From assembly GCF_009720725.1 (NCBI RefSeq), contig NZ_WNKT01000029.1, forward strand, positions 1 to 51,302: a stretch of DNA of 51,302 bases, read 5' to 3'. The notes under the pieces were generated by a model. The model did not search any database, was not told where the DNA came from, and was given only the letters and a program-made list of their open reading frames with translations. Origin of the DNA: Allochromatium palmeri (GTDB lineage: Bacteria; Pseudomonadota; Gammaproteobacteria; Chromatiales; Chromatiaceae). Made by a program: the position numbers and the translations under genes. This document shows, one piece after another, positions 33,450 through 42,436 of this stretch (positions are counted from its first letter, which is position 1; every line of letters begins with the position of its first letter).

Positions 33450-34808
33450 CTAGATACGGTCCTCGGCGCACAGCGCCTCAACGATGCGTTCCATCCGGGC
33501 CAGACGCGAGCCTTTCACCAGGACACGGTCGCCGGAGTTCAAATTAGCCTTGAGCCGGGCCAGGAGTGCGTCCTGATCGGCGAAATGCTCGCCACCTGTG
33601 CCAAAGGCGCGGCTGGCTTCGGCGCTCAGGGTGCCGACTGTGAGCAGATGGTCCAGTCCGGCGGTGCGTGCCTGTTCGCCGATCTCGGCATGCAGCCGTG
33701 CGGCGTCCGGTCCCAACTCGCCCAGATCACCGAGCACCAGCCAGCGCCGCCCGTCGAGTCCGGCCAGCACCGCGATGGCGGCGGCAATGGAGTCAGGATT
33801 GGCGTTGTAGCTGTCGTCGATGACCCCGACCCCGCGACAGAGCCGGGGGTAGAGCCGACCCCTGACCGGGGTCAGGCTCTCCAGACCGGCGCGAATGGCC
33901 GCGCGATCGAGACCGAGCGCCAGCGCACCCGCCGCGGCGGCCAGCGCATTGCGGACATTGTGATGACCGGCCAGAGGCAACGCGAGCGGCCAGTCTTCAC
34001 CGGCAACACACGCCACGAAGCTGGTACGAAAACCAGCGGCGCCCCACTCGACCCGGATCGAATCCGAGCTAGCCGCCAGATCGGCGGCGCCATCCAGGGC
34101 GAAGGTCAGCATCCGGCGTCCTTCAGCCAGCTCGCGCCAGAGTCCCAGATACGGCGAGTCGCCGCTGACAACGAAGACACCGTCCGGCGGCAGACCGCGT
34201 GCGATCTCGCCCTTGGCGCGTGCCACGCCCTCGACACTGCCGAAGCCTTCCAGATGCGCGCGCCCGGCATTGGTGATCAGAGCCACCTCGGGGCGCGCGA
34301 TTTCAGTCATGTAGCCGATCTCGCCGTGATGGTTGGCGCCCATCTCCAGCACCAGAAAATCCTCATCGCGCGCACTCAGGAGCGTCAGCGGCATGCCGAT
34401 GTCGTTGTTGAGATTGCCGCGCGTGGCGCGCACCCGTCCGGCCTGGGCCAGGATGGCGGCGACCATCTCCTTGACCGTGGTCTTGCCGTTGCTGCCGGTG
34501 ATGGCGATCACCCGACCGGGGACGCGATCACGCCAGGCGGCCGCCAGCCGTCCCAAACCGAGCCGGGTGTCGTCGACCACCCACTGCGGCAGATCGAACG
34601 ACAGCGGCTGATCGACCATCGCCGCCACGGCCCCGGCCGCTTGCGCCGCTGCGACGTATTCATGTCCGTCGAAACGCTCACCACGCAGCGCCACGAAAAG
34701 CTGACCGGCACAGTCGGCACGCGAGTCGGTGCCGACCGACGAGAAGCGGGCATCAGCGCCGTGCAGCCTGCCGCCCGCACGCGCGATGGCTTGAGCAAGC
34801 GTCCACAT
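33450..34808 (-). CDS. murF: UDP-N-acetylmuramoyl-tripeptide--D-alanyl-D-alanine ligase MurF
   Basis: MurF joins D-Ala-D-Ala to the UDP-MurNAc-tripeptide. From the ATG at 34808 (MWTLAQAIARAGG) the product has 452 residues, as in E. coli. It has TDSRADCAGQLFVALRG, the ATP motif ITGSNGKTTVKEMVAAIL and VIDDSYNANPDSIAAAI, a MurF hallmark that rules out MurE. A GGGAGG ribosome site lies upstream. The gap to ftsI is only 67 bases, where murE usually lies. Confidence 0.97.
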   Translation of the reverse strand: MWTLAQAIARAGGRLHGADARFSSVGTDSRADCAGQLFVALRGERFDGHEYVAAAQAAGAVAAMVDQPLSFDLPQWVVDDTRLGLGRLAAAWRDRVPGRVIAITGSNGKTTVKEMVAAILAQAGRVRATRGNLNNDIGMPLTLLSARDEDFLVLEMGANHHGEIGYMTEIARPEVALITNAGRAHLEGFGSVEGVARAKGEIARGLPPDGVFVVSGDSPYLGLWRELAEGRRMLTFALDGAADLAASSDSIRVEWGAAGFRTSFVACVAGEDWPLALPLAGHHNVRNALAAAAGALALGLDRAAIRAGLESLTPVRGRLYPRLCRGVGVIDDSYNANPDSIAAAIAVLAGLDGRRWLVLGDLGELGPDAARLHAEIGEQARTAGLDHLLTVGTLSAEASRAFGTGGEHFADQDALLARLKANLNSGDRVLVKGSRLARMERIVEALCAEDRI

Positions 34809-34875
34809 CAATGCCACGCCTCCCGCTCGACACACATCAGCCCGATGACTGAATCGAATCGATCCTGACGCCTCT

Positions 34876-36657
34876 TCATGGCGTGGCTCCCTGAGCCTGT
34901 TGCGCGAGCATCATCGACGGCTCGGGATCATCAGGCGAGACGTTGAACAGCCGCAGCGCACCTTCCATTACTTTCTGGAAGACGGGCGCCGCGACCACGC
35001 CGCCGTAATAGGCGCCGGCCCCCGGCTCGTCGATCATGACTACCATGACGAAACGCGGCCGGTCGGCCGGCACGAATCCAGCGAAGACCGACTGATAGCG
35101 GTTGCTCGAATAACCGGCCTTGCCCGCCGATTTTTTAGCCGTGCCAGTCTTGCCGGCAGCGTGATAGCCGGCGATCATCGCCTGCCTGGCTGTGCCCTGT
35201 TCGGAGACAACGGTCTCCATCATGGCCCGCAGCCGGCGAGTCGTACTCTGACTCAGAAGACGCGCCTCCTCGGACGTGGCTGAAACCGGCGTCAGCGGAT
35301 CGCGCTTGAAGAGCGTCACAGGTCGCTTCACGCCATCGGCGGCCAGCACCAGATAGGCCTGGGCCAGTTGCAGCGAAGTCACCGAAAGGCCATAACCGAA
35401 CGCATGGGTGGCGTGCTCGAAGGGACGCCAGGTCGAGTAGTGCCGGAGAATGCCGCGACTCTCGCCCGGAAAACCGACGCCGGTCGAATGACCGAATCCG
35501 AGCTGGTCGTAGAGCGTCCAGAGGTCGCCATAGCTCATCAACTGGGCGATCTTCACCGAGCCGACATTGCTCGACTTGGTGATGATGCCGGTCACATCCA
35601 GGGTGCCATAGTTGTGCACATCGCGGACGACATTGCGACCGATGTTGTAGGGTGCGGTCGAAAAGCGGCTGGCCGGTGTGATGACCTTCTTTTCGAGTGC
35701 GGCAGCGACCACGAACGGCTTGAGCGTCGAACCTGGCTCAAGGACATCGGTGACGGCGCGATTGCGCCGCCGCTCGCTGCCGCCGCTGCGATCGCTGTTG
35801 GGGTTGAAGCTCGGCTGATTGACCATGGCCAGCACCTCGCCGGTGGCGACATCGAGCACCACCAGCGTTCCACCCTTGGCTTTGTGTTCGGTCACAGCGG
35901 CTTTCAGCTCGCGATAGGCCAGATACTGCAACCGACGATCCAGAGTCAGCACCAGATCATGTCCAGGATGCGGCGGACTGACTTGCTCGACCTGTTGCAC
36001 CGTGCGCTTGCGCCCATCGCGAATGACGCGCTGCAGGCCAGGTTCGGCCTTGAGCACCTTGTCGTACGCCAGCTCGATGCCTTCCTGCCCCCGGTCTTCG
36101 ATGTTGGTGAAGCCGATCACATGGGCAAAGACCTCGGCGCCTGGATAGAAACGACGATATTCGCTGTCGAAGTCGACGCCCTCGATCTTGTGTTGTGCGA
36201 TCACCTCGCGCACCGCACGCGCTTCATCAAAGGTCACGCGCCGCTTGACGTAGAGAAAGCCCTTATCGCGGTTGGACTCGATACGATCACGCAGAAAGGC
36301 TGCATCCATCCCGAGCGCGCCGGCAAGCGCCGGAATCGCGTCGAGATGATTGATCAACTTGCGCGGCTCGGCCCAGACCGTTTCGACCGGCGTGCTCACG
36401 GCCAAGGGTTCGCCGTTGCGATCCGTGATCATGCCGCGTCGGGCGGGAATGACGGCATCGCGCAGATAGCGCGCCTCACCCTCGCGCTGCAGGAACTCGG
36501 TCTGGATGACTTGCCGATAGAAGACCCCGGACACCAGCATGACAAAGGCCAGCGACAGCAGACCAACCAGGAGACGGCGGCGCAGAACGAAATTGGGCAT
36601 GCGGCGGGGTTGCGGGGCTGGCAGGGGCCGCCGGGAGCGACGATTACTGACGGTCAT
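34876..36657 (-). CDS. ftsI: Septal peptidoglycan transpeptidase FtsI (PBP3)
   Basis: FtsI crosslinks septal peptidoglycan. The 593-residue class B PBP has a short basic cytoplasmic start and one membrane helix (about 29-48, LLVGLLSLAFVMLVSGVFYR). A pedestal domain with IPARRGMITDRNGEPLAVST follows, then the transpeptidase domain with the three active-site motifs: Ser in PGSTLKPF, SSN in TKSSNVGSV, and KTG in AAGKTGTAKK. Length matches E. coli PBP3 (588). It overlaps ftsL by 14 bases. Confidence 0.98.
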   Translation of the reverse strand: MTVSNRRSRRPLPAPQPRRMPNFVLRRRLLVGLLSLAFVMLVSGVFYRQVIQTEFLQREGEARYLRDAVIPARRGMITDRNGEPLAVSTPVETVWAEPRKLINHLDAIPALAGALGMDAAFLRDRIESNRDKGFLYVKRRVTFDEARAVREVIAQHKIEGVDFDSEYRRFYPGAEVFAHVIGFTNIEDRGQEGIELAYDKVLKAEPGLQRVIRDGRKRTVQQVEQVSPPHPGHDLVLTLDRRLQYLAYRELKAAVTEHKAKGGTLVVLDVATGEVLAMVNQPSFNPNSDRSGGSERRRNRAVTDVLEPGSTLKPFVVAAALEKKVITPASRFSTAPYNIGRNVVRDVHNYGTLDVTGIITKSSNVGSVKIAQLMSYGDLWTLYDQLGFGHSTGVGFPGESRGILRHYSTWRPFEHATHAFGYGLSVTSLQLAQAYLVLAADGVKRPVTLFKRDPLTPVSATSEEARLLSQSTTRRLRAMMETVVSEQGTARQAMIAGYHAAGKTGTAKKSAGKAGYSSNRYQSVFAGFVPADRPRFVMVVMIDEPGAGAYYGGVVAAPVFQKVMEGALRLFNVSPDDPEPSMMLAQQAQGATP

Positions 36658-36934
36658 GAGCGCGCTCCTCGATCAAAAGTACATCACCGACCCTGGGGGC
36701 GAACATGCCGAGTTCGCGGCGGGCCTTGCGCTCGACGAGCACATGGGTCGAGAGCGCGGCCTCTTCGAGACGCAGACGATTCCATTCAACGTCGATCGCA
36801 TCGCGCTGGGCGCGCAGATCTTGCAGATGCGCGAAATGGATGCGTGTCAGATATTTGGTATGCACGACACCGACGGCCGTCAGAATGACGGCCAGCATGA
36901 ATCCGGCGACCGTGAGCAGTCGAACGCGCGTCAT
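36644..36934 (-). CDS. ftsL: Cell division protein FtsL
   Basis: The 96-residue product has one membrane helix near the start (about 5-23, [19 protein letters not shown]), then a periplasmic coiled coil ([20 protein letters not shown]). Size, topology and position between rsmH and ftsI identify FtsL, part of the FtsQLB divisome activator. The ATG overlaps the rsmH stop by 4 bases. The sequence alone would be weakly diagnostic. Confidence 0.93.
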   Translation of the reverse strand: MTRVRLLTVAGFMLAVILTAVGVVHTKYLTRIHFAHLQDLRAQRDAIDVEWNRLRLEEAALSTHVLVERKARRELGMFAPRVGDVLLIEERAHDRQ

Positions 36935-37854
36935 GGCAAACGCTCGGCGACACGCATGATGGCGCTGCGCGCTCTCGGATTCTGGGTCTCCTCGGCCGCT
37001 GAGGGACGCACCGACTTGCCGATGGGACGCAGGCGCCCCTGGACGTCGACTGCGCGCGCTGGAACGCCCTTGGGCAGCTCCGGTCCCTTGGACTCGCGAC
37101 GGATAAAGCGCTTTACGGGACGATCTTCAAGCGAGTGGAAGCTGATGACCACCAGTCGTCCGCCGATCGCCAATCGGTCGACGACCTGATCGAGGCAGTC
37201 GTGCAGTGCCTCCAACTCGCCATTGACCTGAATACGCAGTGCCTGAAAGGTGCGCGTGGCCGGATGCTTGCCCGGCTCGCGCCTGGGTACGGCACGCGCA
37301 ACCAGTTCGGCCAGCTGTGCCGTCGAGCGAATCGGACTCTGGACGCGCGTCTCGACGATGGCGCGCGCGATGCGATTGGCGAAACGCTCCTCGCCGAACT
37401 CACGCAAGACGGTCGCGATCTCGGACTGGTCGGCGCGCGCCAGCCATTGCGCGGCCGATTCACCGCTGTCGGGATCCATGCGCATGTCCAGCGGACCATC
37501 GGCCATGAAGCTGAACCCACGCTCAGGCTGATCCAACTGCGGCGAGGAAACTCCCAGATCCAGCAATAAACCGTTCAGCCGCGATTCGAGGCCCGCCTCG
37601 GCGAGCAGACGGCCGAGGTCGCCGAAAGACCCCCGGTGGATCGAGAAGCGCGAATCCTCAGCCGCAAGCGCCTGACCGACGGCAACGGCCTCGGGATCGC
37701 GATCGAGGCCGAGTAGACGACCAGACGCGCCGAGCCGCGAAAGAATGGCGCGACTGTGCCCGCCACGGCCAAAGGTGCCGTCGACATAGATTCCGTCCGG
37801 CTGCACCAGCAAGGCGGACACAGTCTCCTCCAGTAATACGGGCTTGTGCGACAA
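36931..37854 (-). CDS. rsmH: 16S rRNA (cytosine-1402 N4)-methyltransferase RsmH
   Basis: RsmH methylates C1402 of 16S rRNA in the P site. The 307-residue product has [19 protein letters not shown], the SAM-binding [36 protein letters not shown] and the end block [14 protein letters not shown]. The start is TTG at 37854: the frame has no better start upstream and a GGAG site lies 9 bases before it. A gap of 136 bases separates it from mraZ, larger than the usual few bases, and no convincing promoter is seen there. Confidence 0.97.
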   Translation of the reverse strand: MSHKPVLLEETVSALLVQPDGIYVDGTFGRGGHSRAILSRLGASGRLLGLDRDPEAVAVGQALAAEDSRFSIHRGSFGDLGRLLAEAGLESRLNGLLLDLGVSSPQLDQPERGFSFMADGPLDMRMDPDSGESAAQWLARADQSEIATVLREFGEERFANRIARAIVETRVQSPIRSTAQLAELVARAVPRREPGKHPATRTFQALRIQVNGELEALHDCLDQVVDRLAIGGRLVVISFHSLEDRPVKRFIRRESKGPELPKGVPARAVDVQGRLRPIGKSVRPSAAEETQNPRARSAIMRVAERLP

Positions 37855-37990
37855 AACAGTTTTCTCCGAACCGCCGATGCAGATGGCGTTGCGCGTTCCA
37901 CGTCAATGAGCCTGAATCCATCCGGAACGACCCGGACTCAGGGCGGTTCGATCGTTGAAAAATCAAAAATTCTGAGTGTGGCGTCTTGAC

Positions 37991-38446
37991 TCACAGAGTC
38001 AGCGTGCCGAGTCCTGAGGCCATCGCCAGCTCGTTGATGGCCAAATCGTTCAGGGCCGCCTCGGTGCGCGCCTGCCAGGCCGATTCGTCCCAAATCTCGA
38101 ACTTGACGCCTTGCCCCACGAAAGCGACCCGCTTATCGAGCGCGGCGAATTCGCGCAGATAGCGCGGCAGCAGAATTCGCCCCTGGGCGTCGATATCCAC
38201 TTCCTGCGCGTTACCGACGTAGAGACGTTGCAAGGCGCGCGCCGTTGAATCGAGCGCGGGGAGCGCGGCGAACTGGCGTTCGATGATGATCCACTCAGGT
38301 TCTGGATAGAGCAGCAGGCAGCGGTCGCGATCCACTGTGACGACTAAACGCGAACCGGATAGTTCTTCCAGTTGCTCTCGATGCTTGGACGGAATCGCCA
38401 AACGCCCCTTGGCATCCAGGCTGACAATGGTCAGGCCACGAAACAC
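37991..38446 (-). CDS. mraZ: Transcriptional regulator MraZ
   Basis: MraZ is a ring-forming AbrB-like DNA-binding protein that represses its own dcw operon in E. coli. The 151-residue product has two copies of the MraZ/AbrB fold, the first with SLDAKGRLAIPSKHRE and the second with DIDAQGRILLPRYLRE. Length equals E. coli MraZ (152). The start is GTG at 38446 with a good GGGAGG site 6-7 bases upstream. TGGGR repeats that MraZ would bind lie 37-68 bases upstream. Confidence 0.97.
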   Translation of the reverse strand: MFRGLTIVSLDAKGRLAIPSKHREQLEELSGSRLVVTVDRDRCLLLYPEPEWIIIERQFAALPALDSTARALQRLYVGNAQEVDIDAQGRILLPRYLREFAALDKRVAFVGQGVKFEIWDESAWQARTEAALNDLAINELAMASGLGTLTL

Positions 38447-38482
38447 CAGCGTCCTCCCAAGCGGCTTGCTTGCAGCGAAACG

Positions 38483-38514
38483 CCCCCTATTTCCCCACTC
38501 TTTCCCACTTCCCA
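38483..38514 (-). promoter_or_regulatory. MraZ operator (TGGGR repeats)
   Basis: On the minus strand TGGGA (38507-38503), TGGGG (38497-38493) and GGGGG (38487-38483) are spaced exactly 10 bases apart, with one more TGGGA at 38514-38510. Three TGGGR boxes at 10-base spacing are the known MraZ-binding repeats. They lie at and just after the predicted start of transcription, suited to autorepression. Confidence 0.8.
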
Positions 38515-38517
38515 GCC

Positions 38518-38546
38518 ATGTTAGAGAGGGTCTAGATCAACGTCAA
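38518..38546 (-). promoter_or_regulatory. Main sigma-70 promoter of the dcw cluster (Pmra)
   Basis: TTGACG (38546-38541), a 17-base spacer and TAACAT (38523-38518) on the minus strand form a strong promoter with a start near 38511, about 65 bases before mraZ. It probably drives much of the cluster down to ftsZ. Confidence 0.82.
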
Positions 38547-38783
38547 GAAATCCTTAGCCTTTATTCTTGAGAGTCAGCGACTTACAGAGTGAAGCTGACA
38601 CAAACCCGAAGTACTGAAAAAATACTAGCGATTCAGCGCGGTGAATCCAAAAGCTCAGAAATGACATGAACAAACATCGATAAGTAAACGATGTATCAGG
38701 GTGTTTGTATCACCCTGAATCCAAAGGTCATTCGCGATGAGGTCGAGCCGACGGACAGCGGAATGCTCGAAAGAGAAGGGGTA
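38547..38783. other. AT-richer intergenic stretch between rnpB and the dcw promoter
   Basis: Together with the mraZ promoter and operator this makes a 337-base gene-free region. No ORF with family features was seen. It holds one perfect hairpin (38696-38718) and a weaker one, ACATCG/CGATGT, near 38673-38693. The sequence is clearly poorer in GC than its surroundings. Confidence 0.6.
38696..38718 (-). terminator. Perfect hairpin downstream of rnpB, possible terminator
   Basis: TCAGGGTG and CACCCTGA form an 8-bp perfect stem around a 7-base loop, about 65 bases after the mature 3' end of RNase P RNA. No strong U-run follows on the minus strand, so intrinsic termination is uncertain; it may also be a processing or stability element. 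Confidence 0.4.
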
Positions 38784-39150
38784 AGGAGTCGGCCGATAAG
38801 CCGGGTTCTGTCGCGGACAGTCATTCATCTGGGACGCGCGTCACCGCGCGCCTCAAGCGACCTACCCGGGAACACGCGCGGGCCGCGCGCCGCAGCCGAG
38901 GCTGCATGTTCCCCTATTTGGTCTTGCTCCGGGTGGGGTTTACCCTGCCACTGATGTTGCCACCAGCGCGGTGCGCTCTTACCGCACCATTTCACCCTTA
39001 CCGGCGCGAGCGAAGCCCGAACCGGCGGTATCTTTTCTGTGGCACTTTCCGTGGACTCGCGCCCCCCAGGCGTTACCTGGCACCCTGCCCGATGGAGCCC
39101 GGACTTTCCTCCCTTTCCAAGCGGAAAGAGCGACTGTCTGGCCAACTCCT
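38784..39150 (-). ncRNA. rnpB: RNase P RNA, bacterial class A
   Basis: RNase P RNA is the catalytic part of the enzyme that trims tRNA 5' leaders. The minus strand carries the universal core: GAGGAAAGTCCGGGCTCC (39094-39113 region), GGGTGCCAGGTAACGCCTGG, GGTAAGGGTGAAATGGTGCG with GGTAAGAGCGCACCG, the AAACCCCACCCGGAGCAAG block and ACAGAACCCGGCTTATCGG near the 3' end. The ends pair as P1 (GGAGTTGGCC with GGCCGACTCC), which fixes the limits at about 39150 and 38784, so about 367 nt, as in E. coli M1 RNA (377). No amino-acid coding is expected across it. Confidence 0.97.
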
Positions 39151-39159
39151 TAGCGCGAT

Positions 39160-39189
39160 ATCTTAACAAATTACATCGGTCTCTGTCGC
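39160..39189 (-). promoter_or_regulatory. rnpB promoter
   Basis: TAAGAT (39165-39160) lies about 10 bases before the RNA 5' end, with GCGACA (39189-39184) as a -35-like element 18 bases further up. A GCGC-rich stretch follows the -10, as in stable-RNA discriminators. Confidence 0.6.
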
Positions 39190-39241
39190 GCGCCATGCGC
39201 CATCTATGTACAGCCCTGCCAGCACCGCCCAAGCGGAGTGA

Positions 39242-40102
39242 TCAACTGGACTCGGCACCGAGATTCAGCTCCAAACCCAACCGATAGAGCGCGTTCTTTT
39301 TGGCGCCTGTCAGACGGGCCGCTACGGCTGTCGCCTGACTCAGCGGCATGGCTTCACAGAGAAGGCGTAAGACCCGGATGGATTCGTTGCGCGACGCATC
39401 GGTTTCGGACTCCGGACAACCCTCGACCAAAATCACCATTTCGCCGAGACGCTGCTCTGCATCCGACTCCAGACGCATGATGAGTTCGCTGGCCGGACCG
39501 AGTAGAAAGGTCTCGAAATGCTTGGTCAACTCGCGCGCAATGACGCAACGCCGTCCATCACCCAGGACCGCTTGCAGGTCGCGCAGCGTCTCCAGTGCCC
39601 GCTTGGCGCTTTCGTAGAGGATGAGCGTCCCCGGTTCACGGGCGACCGACTCGATCCAGGCCCGGCGGCGAGACTGGGTACGGGGTGGAAAACCGAGAAA
39701 GAGGAAGCGGTCGCTCGGCAGTCCCGAGGCCGAGAGCGCACAGATGGCCGCGCTTGCCCCCGGAATGGGCACGACGTTCAAACCCCGCTCACGGGCCGCC
39801 GCGACCAGGGTATAACCCGGATCGCTGATCAGTGGCGTGCCCGCGTCCGAGACCAGGGCCAGGCGCTGTCCCGACTCCAGCGCCTCCAGCAGACGCGGTG
39901 TCAACTCGGACTCATTGTGATCATGATAGGCGATCAGCTCGGCCGAGATCCCGCAATGCGCGAGCAGACGACGTGTCTCGCGCGTATCCTCGGCGGCGAT
40001 GGAATCGACCTCGGCGAGCACCTGACGCGCGCGCGCGCTGAGATCGCCGAGATTGCCGATCGGCGTGGCTACCACGTATAGTACTCCGGCCTGTCGTTGC
40101 AT
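39242..40102 (-). CDS. rsmI: 16S rRNA (cytidine-1402 2'-O)-methyltransferase RsmI
   Basis: RsmI methylates the ribose of C1402, the same nucleotide that RsmH methylates on the base. From the ATG at 40102 the product has 286 residues, as in E. coli. It has LYVVATPIGNLGDLSARA, EDTRETRRLLAHCGI, LVSDAGTPLISDPG, and FLFLGFPPRTQSRRRAW. A GGAGGGCGG site precedes the ATG. It is divergent from lpoA, the order found in E. coli (yraL-yraM-yraN). Confidence 0.97.
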   Translation of the reverse strand: MQRQAGVLYVVATPIGNLGDLSARARQVLAEVDSIAAEDTRETRRLLAHCGISAELIAYHDHNESELTPRLLEALESGQRLALVSDAGTPLISDPGYTLVAAARERGLNVVPIPGASAAICALSASGLPSDRFLFLGFPPRTQSRRRAWIESVAREPGTLILYESAKRALETLRDLQAVLGDGRRCVIARELTKHFETFLLGPASELIMRLESDAEQRLGEMVILVEGCPESETDASRNESIRVLRLLCEAMPLSQATAVAARLTGAKKNALYRLGLELNLGAESS

Positions 40103-40149
40103 CTTCCGCCCTCCGGCAGACTCTGACAAAAGAATACGGACACGGAATC

Positions 40150-42015
40150 ATGCCCAAGAATCGCGTCGACCGTACCGCTTTTTCCTTGCGCTGGCGGTTT
40201 GCGCCGCTGCTCGTCGCCTCGGTCCTGTCGGGTTGTGCCGTACAACCGATCCAGGATCCGGCCAGCCTGCTCGCCAGCGTTCCGGCGGCTGAGCTGAGCC
40301 GTGCTAACGCCCTGGAGACTCAGGGCCAGGTCGACGAGGCCGCTGCACTCTACCTGGAACTGGCGCCCCGCGCTCAAGCTCCGGCCAAGGCCGAACTCAG
40401 ACTCCAGGCCGCCCAGGCCTATCTGGCCGGCGGTCGGGTCAGCCAGGCGCGCCAGACGCTCGATGCGCTCGAACCGGCTGGACTCGTCGGTGGCCAACTG
40501 GAACGATCACGCTTGCTCAAGGCCGAACTCGCCCTCGCGGCCAAACAGCCCAAGGCCGCTATCGCCGAACTCAACCGTCTGAATACGACGCTCCCCAAAT
40601 CACTCAAGATCCGACGGATCGGACTGCTGGCGGCCGCCCAGCGACTCGATAATGATCCGCTGGCCTCCGCCGAGTCACTGCTCAAACTCGATGCCCTGCT
40701 CGATGGGCCGGTCCGGATGACCAATCAGGTTTCGCTGGTCGCAACGCTGGCACTGATCAGCGAGGACGACGTGCTCAAGCTCATCCGCTCGAGTCGCGGC
40801 CCGATGAAGGGCTGGGCCGAGATCGCCCAGCTCGTACAGCGCCAGAGTGCTGATCCTAAGCAACTGGAAGCGGCCTATCGTCAATGGCACCAGGGTTGGA
40901 CGAGCCACCCGGCGCTTCCCGGGCTGGTACGCGCCTATACAGGAGAGGGGCCGACTGGATACGCAACCGCTCAACCGCTGACCGTGATGCTGCCCAATGG
41001 CGGGCGTTTCGCGGCCGCCGCCAAGGCGATTCGCGATGGCATCGAGGCGGCCAACCGCGCCGACACGGTCAATCAGCGCCCGTCATTGACCTTCGCCGAC
41101 AGCACCAAGGCCAACCGAGTGCGCACGCTGTACGCTTCTGCCACCACGCGCGGTGCCGATTATGTGATCGGCCCGCTGGAAAAACCGGCCGTCGATGCGC
41201 TGGTCGACGCCAAGGCGTTGCAGGTCCCCACGCTCGCGCTGAACGAATCCACCGAAGCGGAACGTCGCGCCCTGAATCTGTTCCAATTCGCGCTCTCACC
41301 CGAGAACGAGGCGGCCGAGGCGGCGAACAAGGGTCTCAGTCTGGGCGCCAGGCGTGCGCTCGTCCTCCATCCAGACGATGCCTGGGGCCAGCGTCTGGCG
41401 ACAGCCTTTAGCGCACAATGGCGCGCTCAAGGCGGCAGCCTGCTCGGTCAAGCCAGCTTCGATCCGGCCTGGTCGAGCTATAACAAAACACTGGACCGAC
41501 TCATGGCGGCTCAGGACGCCGACCTGCTGTTCCTGGTTGCCACGGCCGAGATGGCGCGCAAGATCTATCCCCAGATCCAGGCCACCGCGAAAAACCCCCT
41601 GATCGTCATCTCGACCTCGCACGTCTATTCGGGGCGCTTCGATGCCAACGCCGACAGGGCCTTGGTCGGACTCTATTTCGTCGACATTCCCTGGATGCTC
41701 GACCTGGGCGGCGCGGGGCCACTGGCGCACCGTGCCGTCATGGGTCAGACCGCCAGCGCCGCGGGTCCGCTCGCCAGACTCTACGCCATGGGGATCGATG
41801 CCTATCGTTTGGCACCGCAGCTGTCGGAGCTGGCCGCGAACCCTGGCGCCTATGTCCCCGGCCAAACCGGCGGGCTGGCGATCGACCCGCTGGGCCGGAT
41901 CACCCGTCAACTGGCGCTCGGACGCTTCACCGAGACTGGCCCGCGTTTGGCCAATGGCGCGGACCGGCCAGACGACTCGCGCGCCAAGACCACCGCGGCG
42001 GTCGGCTCTGAATGA
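40150..42015 (+). CDS. lpoA: Penicillin-binding protein activator LpoA
   Basis: LpoA is an outer-membrane lipoprotein that reaches through the periplasm to stimulate PBP1A. The 621-residue product has a signal peptide (basic start, then WRFAPLLVASVLSGC) with lipobox Cys at 29. An N-terminal TPR-like helical domain follows (to about 270), then a periplasmic-binding-protein-like domain from about 280 (LTVMLPNGGRFAAAAKAIRDGI) with ADYVIGPLEKPAVDAL and DLLFLVATAEMARKI. Length is near E. coli LpoA (678). The end is Ala/Thr/Asp-rich. It overlaps yraN by 4 bases. Confidence 0.95.
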   Translation: MPKNRVDRTAFSLRWRFAPLLVASVLSGCAVQPIQDPASLLASVPAAELSRANALETQGQVDEAAALYLELAPRAQAPAKAELRLQAAQAYLAGGRVSQARQTLDALEPAGLVGGQLERSRLLKAELALAAKQPKAAIAELNRLNTTLPKSLKIRRIGLLAAAQRLDNDPLASAESLLKLDALLDGPVRMTNQVSLVATLALISEDDVLKLIRSSRGPMKGWAEIAQLVQRQSADPKQLEAAYRQWHQGWTSHPALPGLVRAYTGEGPTGYATAQPLTVMLPNGGRFAAAAKAIRDGIEAANRADTVNQRPSLTFADSTKANRVRTLYASATTRGADYVIGPLEKPAVDALVDAKALQVPTLALNESTEAERRALNLFQFALSPENEAAEAANKGLSLGARRALVLHPDDAWGQRLATAFSAQWRAQGGSLLGQASFDPAWSSYNKTLDRLMAAQDADLLFLVATAEMARKIYPQIQATAKNPLIVISTSHVYSGRFDANADRALVGLYFVDIPWMLDLGGAGPLAHRAVMGQTASAAGPLARLYAMGIDAYRLAPQLSELAANPGAYVPGQTGGLAIDPLGRITRQLALGRFTETGPRLANGADRPDDSRAKTTAAVGSE

Positions 42016-42389
42016 GCGCTGAACCCCGCGGCGGCCGATTGCGCCCGGACACGCGCGCAATCGGCGAGGCCAAGGAGCGTATTGCTGAGTCCTTTCTAAC
42101 CACCCAGGGTCTGACACTGGTCGCGCGCAATCATCGCTGTCGCCGCGGTGAGATCGATCTGGTGATGCGTGATGCGTCCATCCTGGTCTTCGTCGAGGTG
42201 CGCTATCGGCGCTCCGCGCGCTTCGGCACCGCCGCTGCGACCGTGGACGCGCGCAAACAACAGCGTCTGATCCTGGCGGCGCGTCATTATCTCCTCATGC
42301 ACCCCACCCAACTGGCCTGCCGGTTCGATGTCGTGGCCATCGGCGCCCAGGACGACATTGAGTGGATCAAGCAGGCCTTCACGCTCTAG
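42012..42389 (+). CDS. yraN: YraN family (UPF0102) putative endonuclease-like protein
   Basis: The 125-residue product shows the UPF0102 core: GEAKERIAESFLTTQGLTLVARNHRCRRGEIDLVMRD (about 19-55), then LVFVEVRYRRSARFG and a VDARKQQRLILAARHYL block. The fold is restriction-endonuclease-like with the acidic and Lys/Arg positions EIDL and VEVR preserved. A role in DNA repair or Holliday junction handling has been proposed for homologues but is not settled. It starts ATGA over the lpoA stop, as expected for an lpoA-yraN operon. Confidence 0.92.
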   Translation: MSAEPRGGRLRPDTRAIGEAKERIAESFLTTQGLTLVARNHRCRRGEIDLVMRDASILVFVEVRYRRSARFGTAAATVDARKQQRLILAARHYLLMHPTQLACRFDVVAIGAQDDIEWIKQAFTL

Positions 42390-42436
42390 GCCAGCGCACG
42401 CACAGCCTCCAAACTCTATTGCCTACCGGACCCCGA

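Noticed and set aside
34809-34875. A degraded murE remnant between ftsI and murF
   Set aside because: The 67 bases are too short and show no Mur ligase motif in any frame; they serve as the murF leader.
38696-38718. A CRISPR-type or mobile-element repeat in the rnpB-mraZ gap
   Set aside because: The hairpin occurs once, with no spaced copies, and no transposase or cas gene is nearby.
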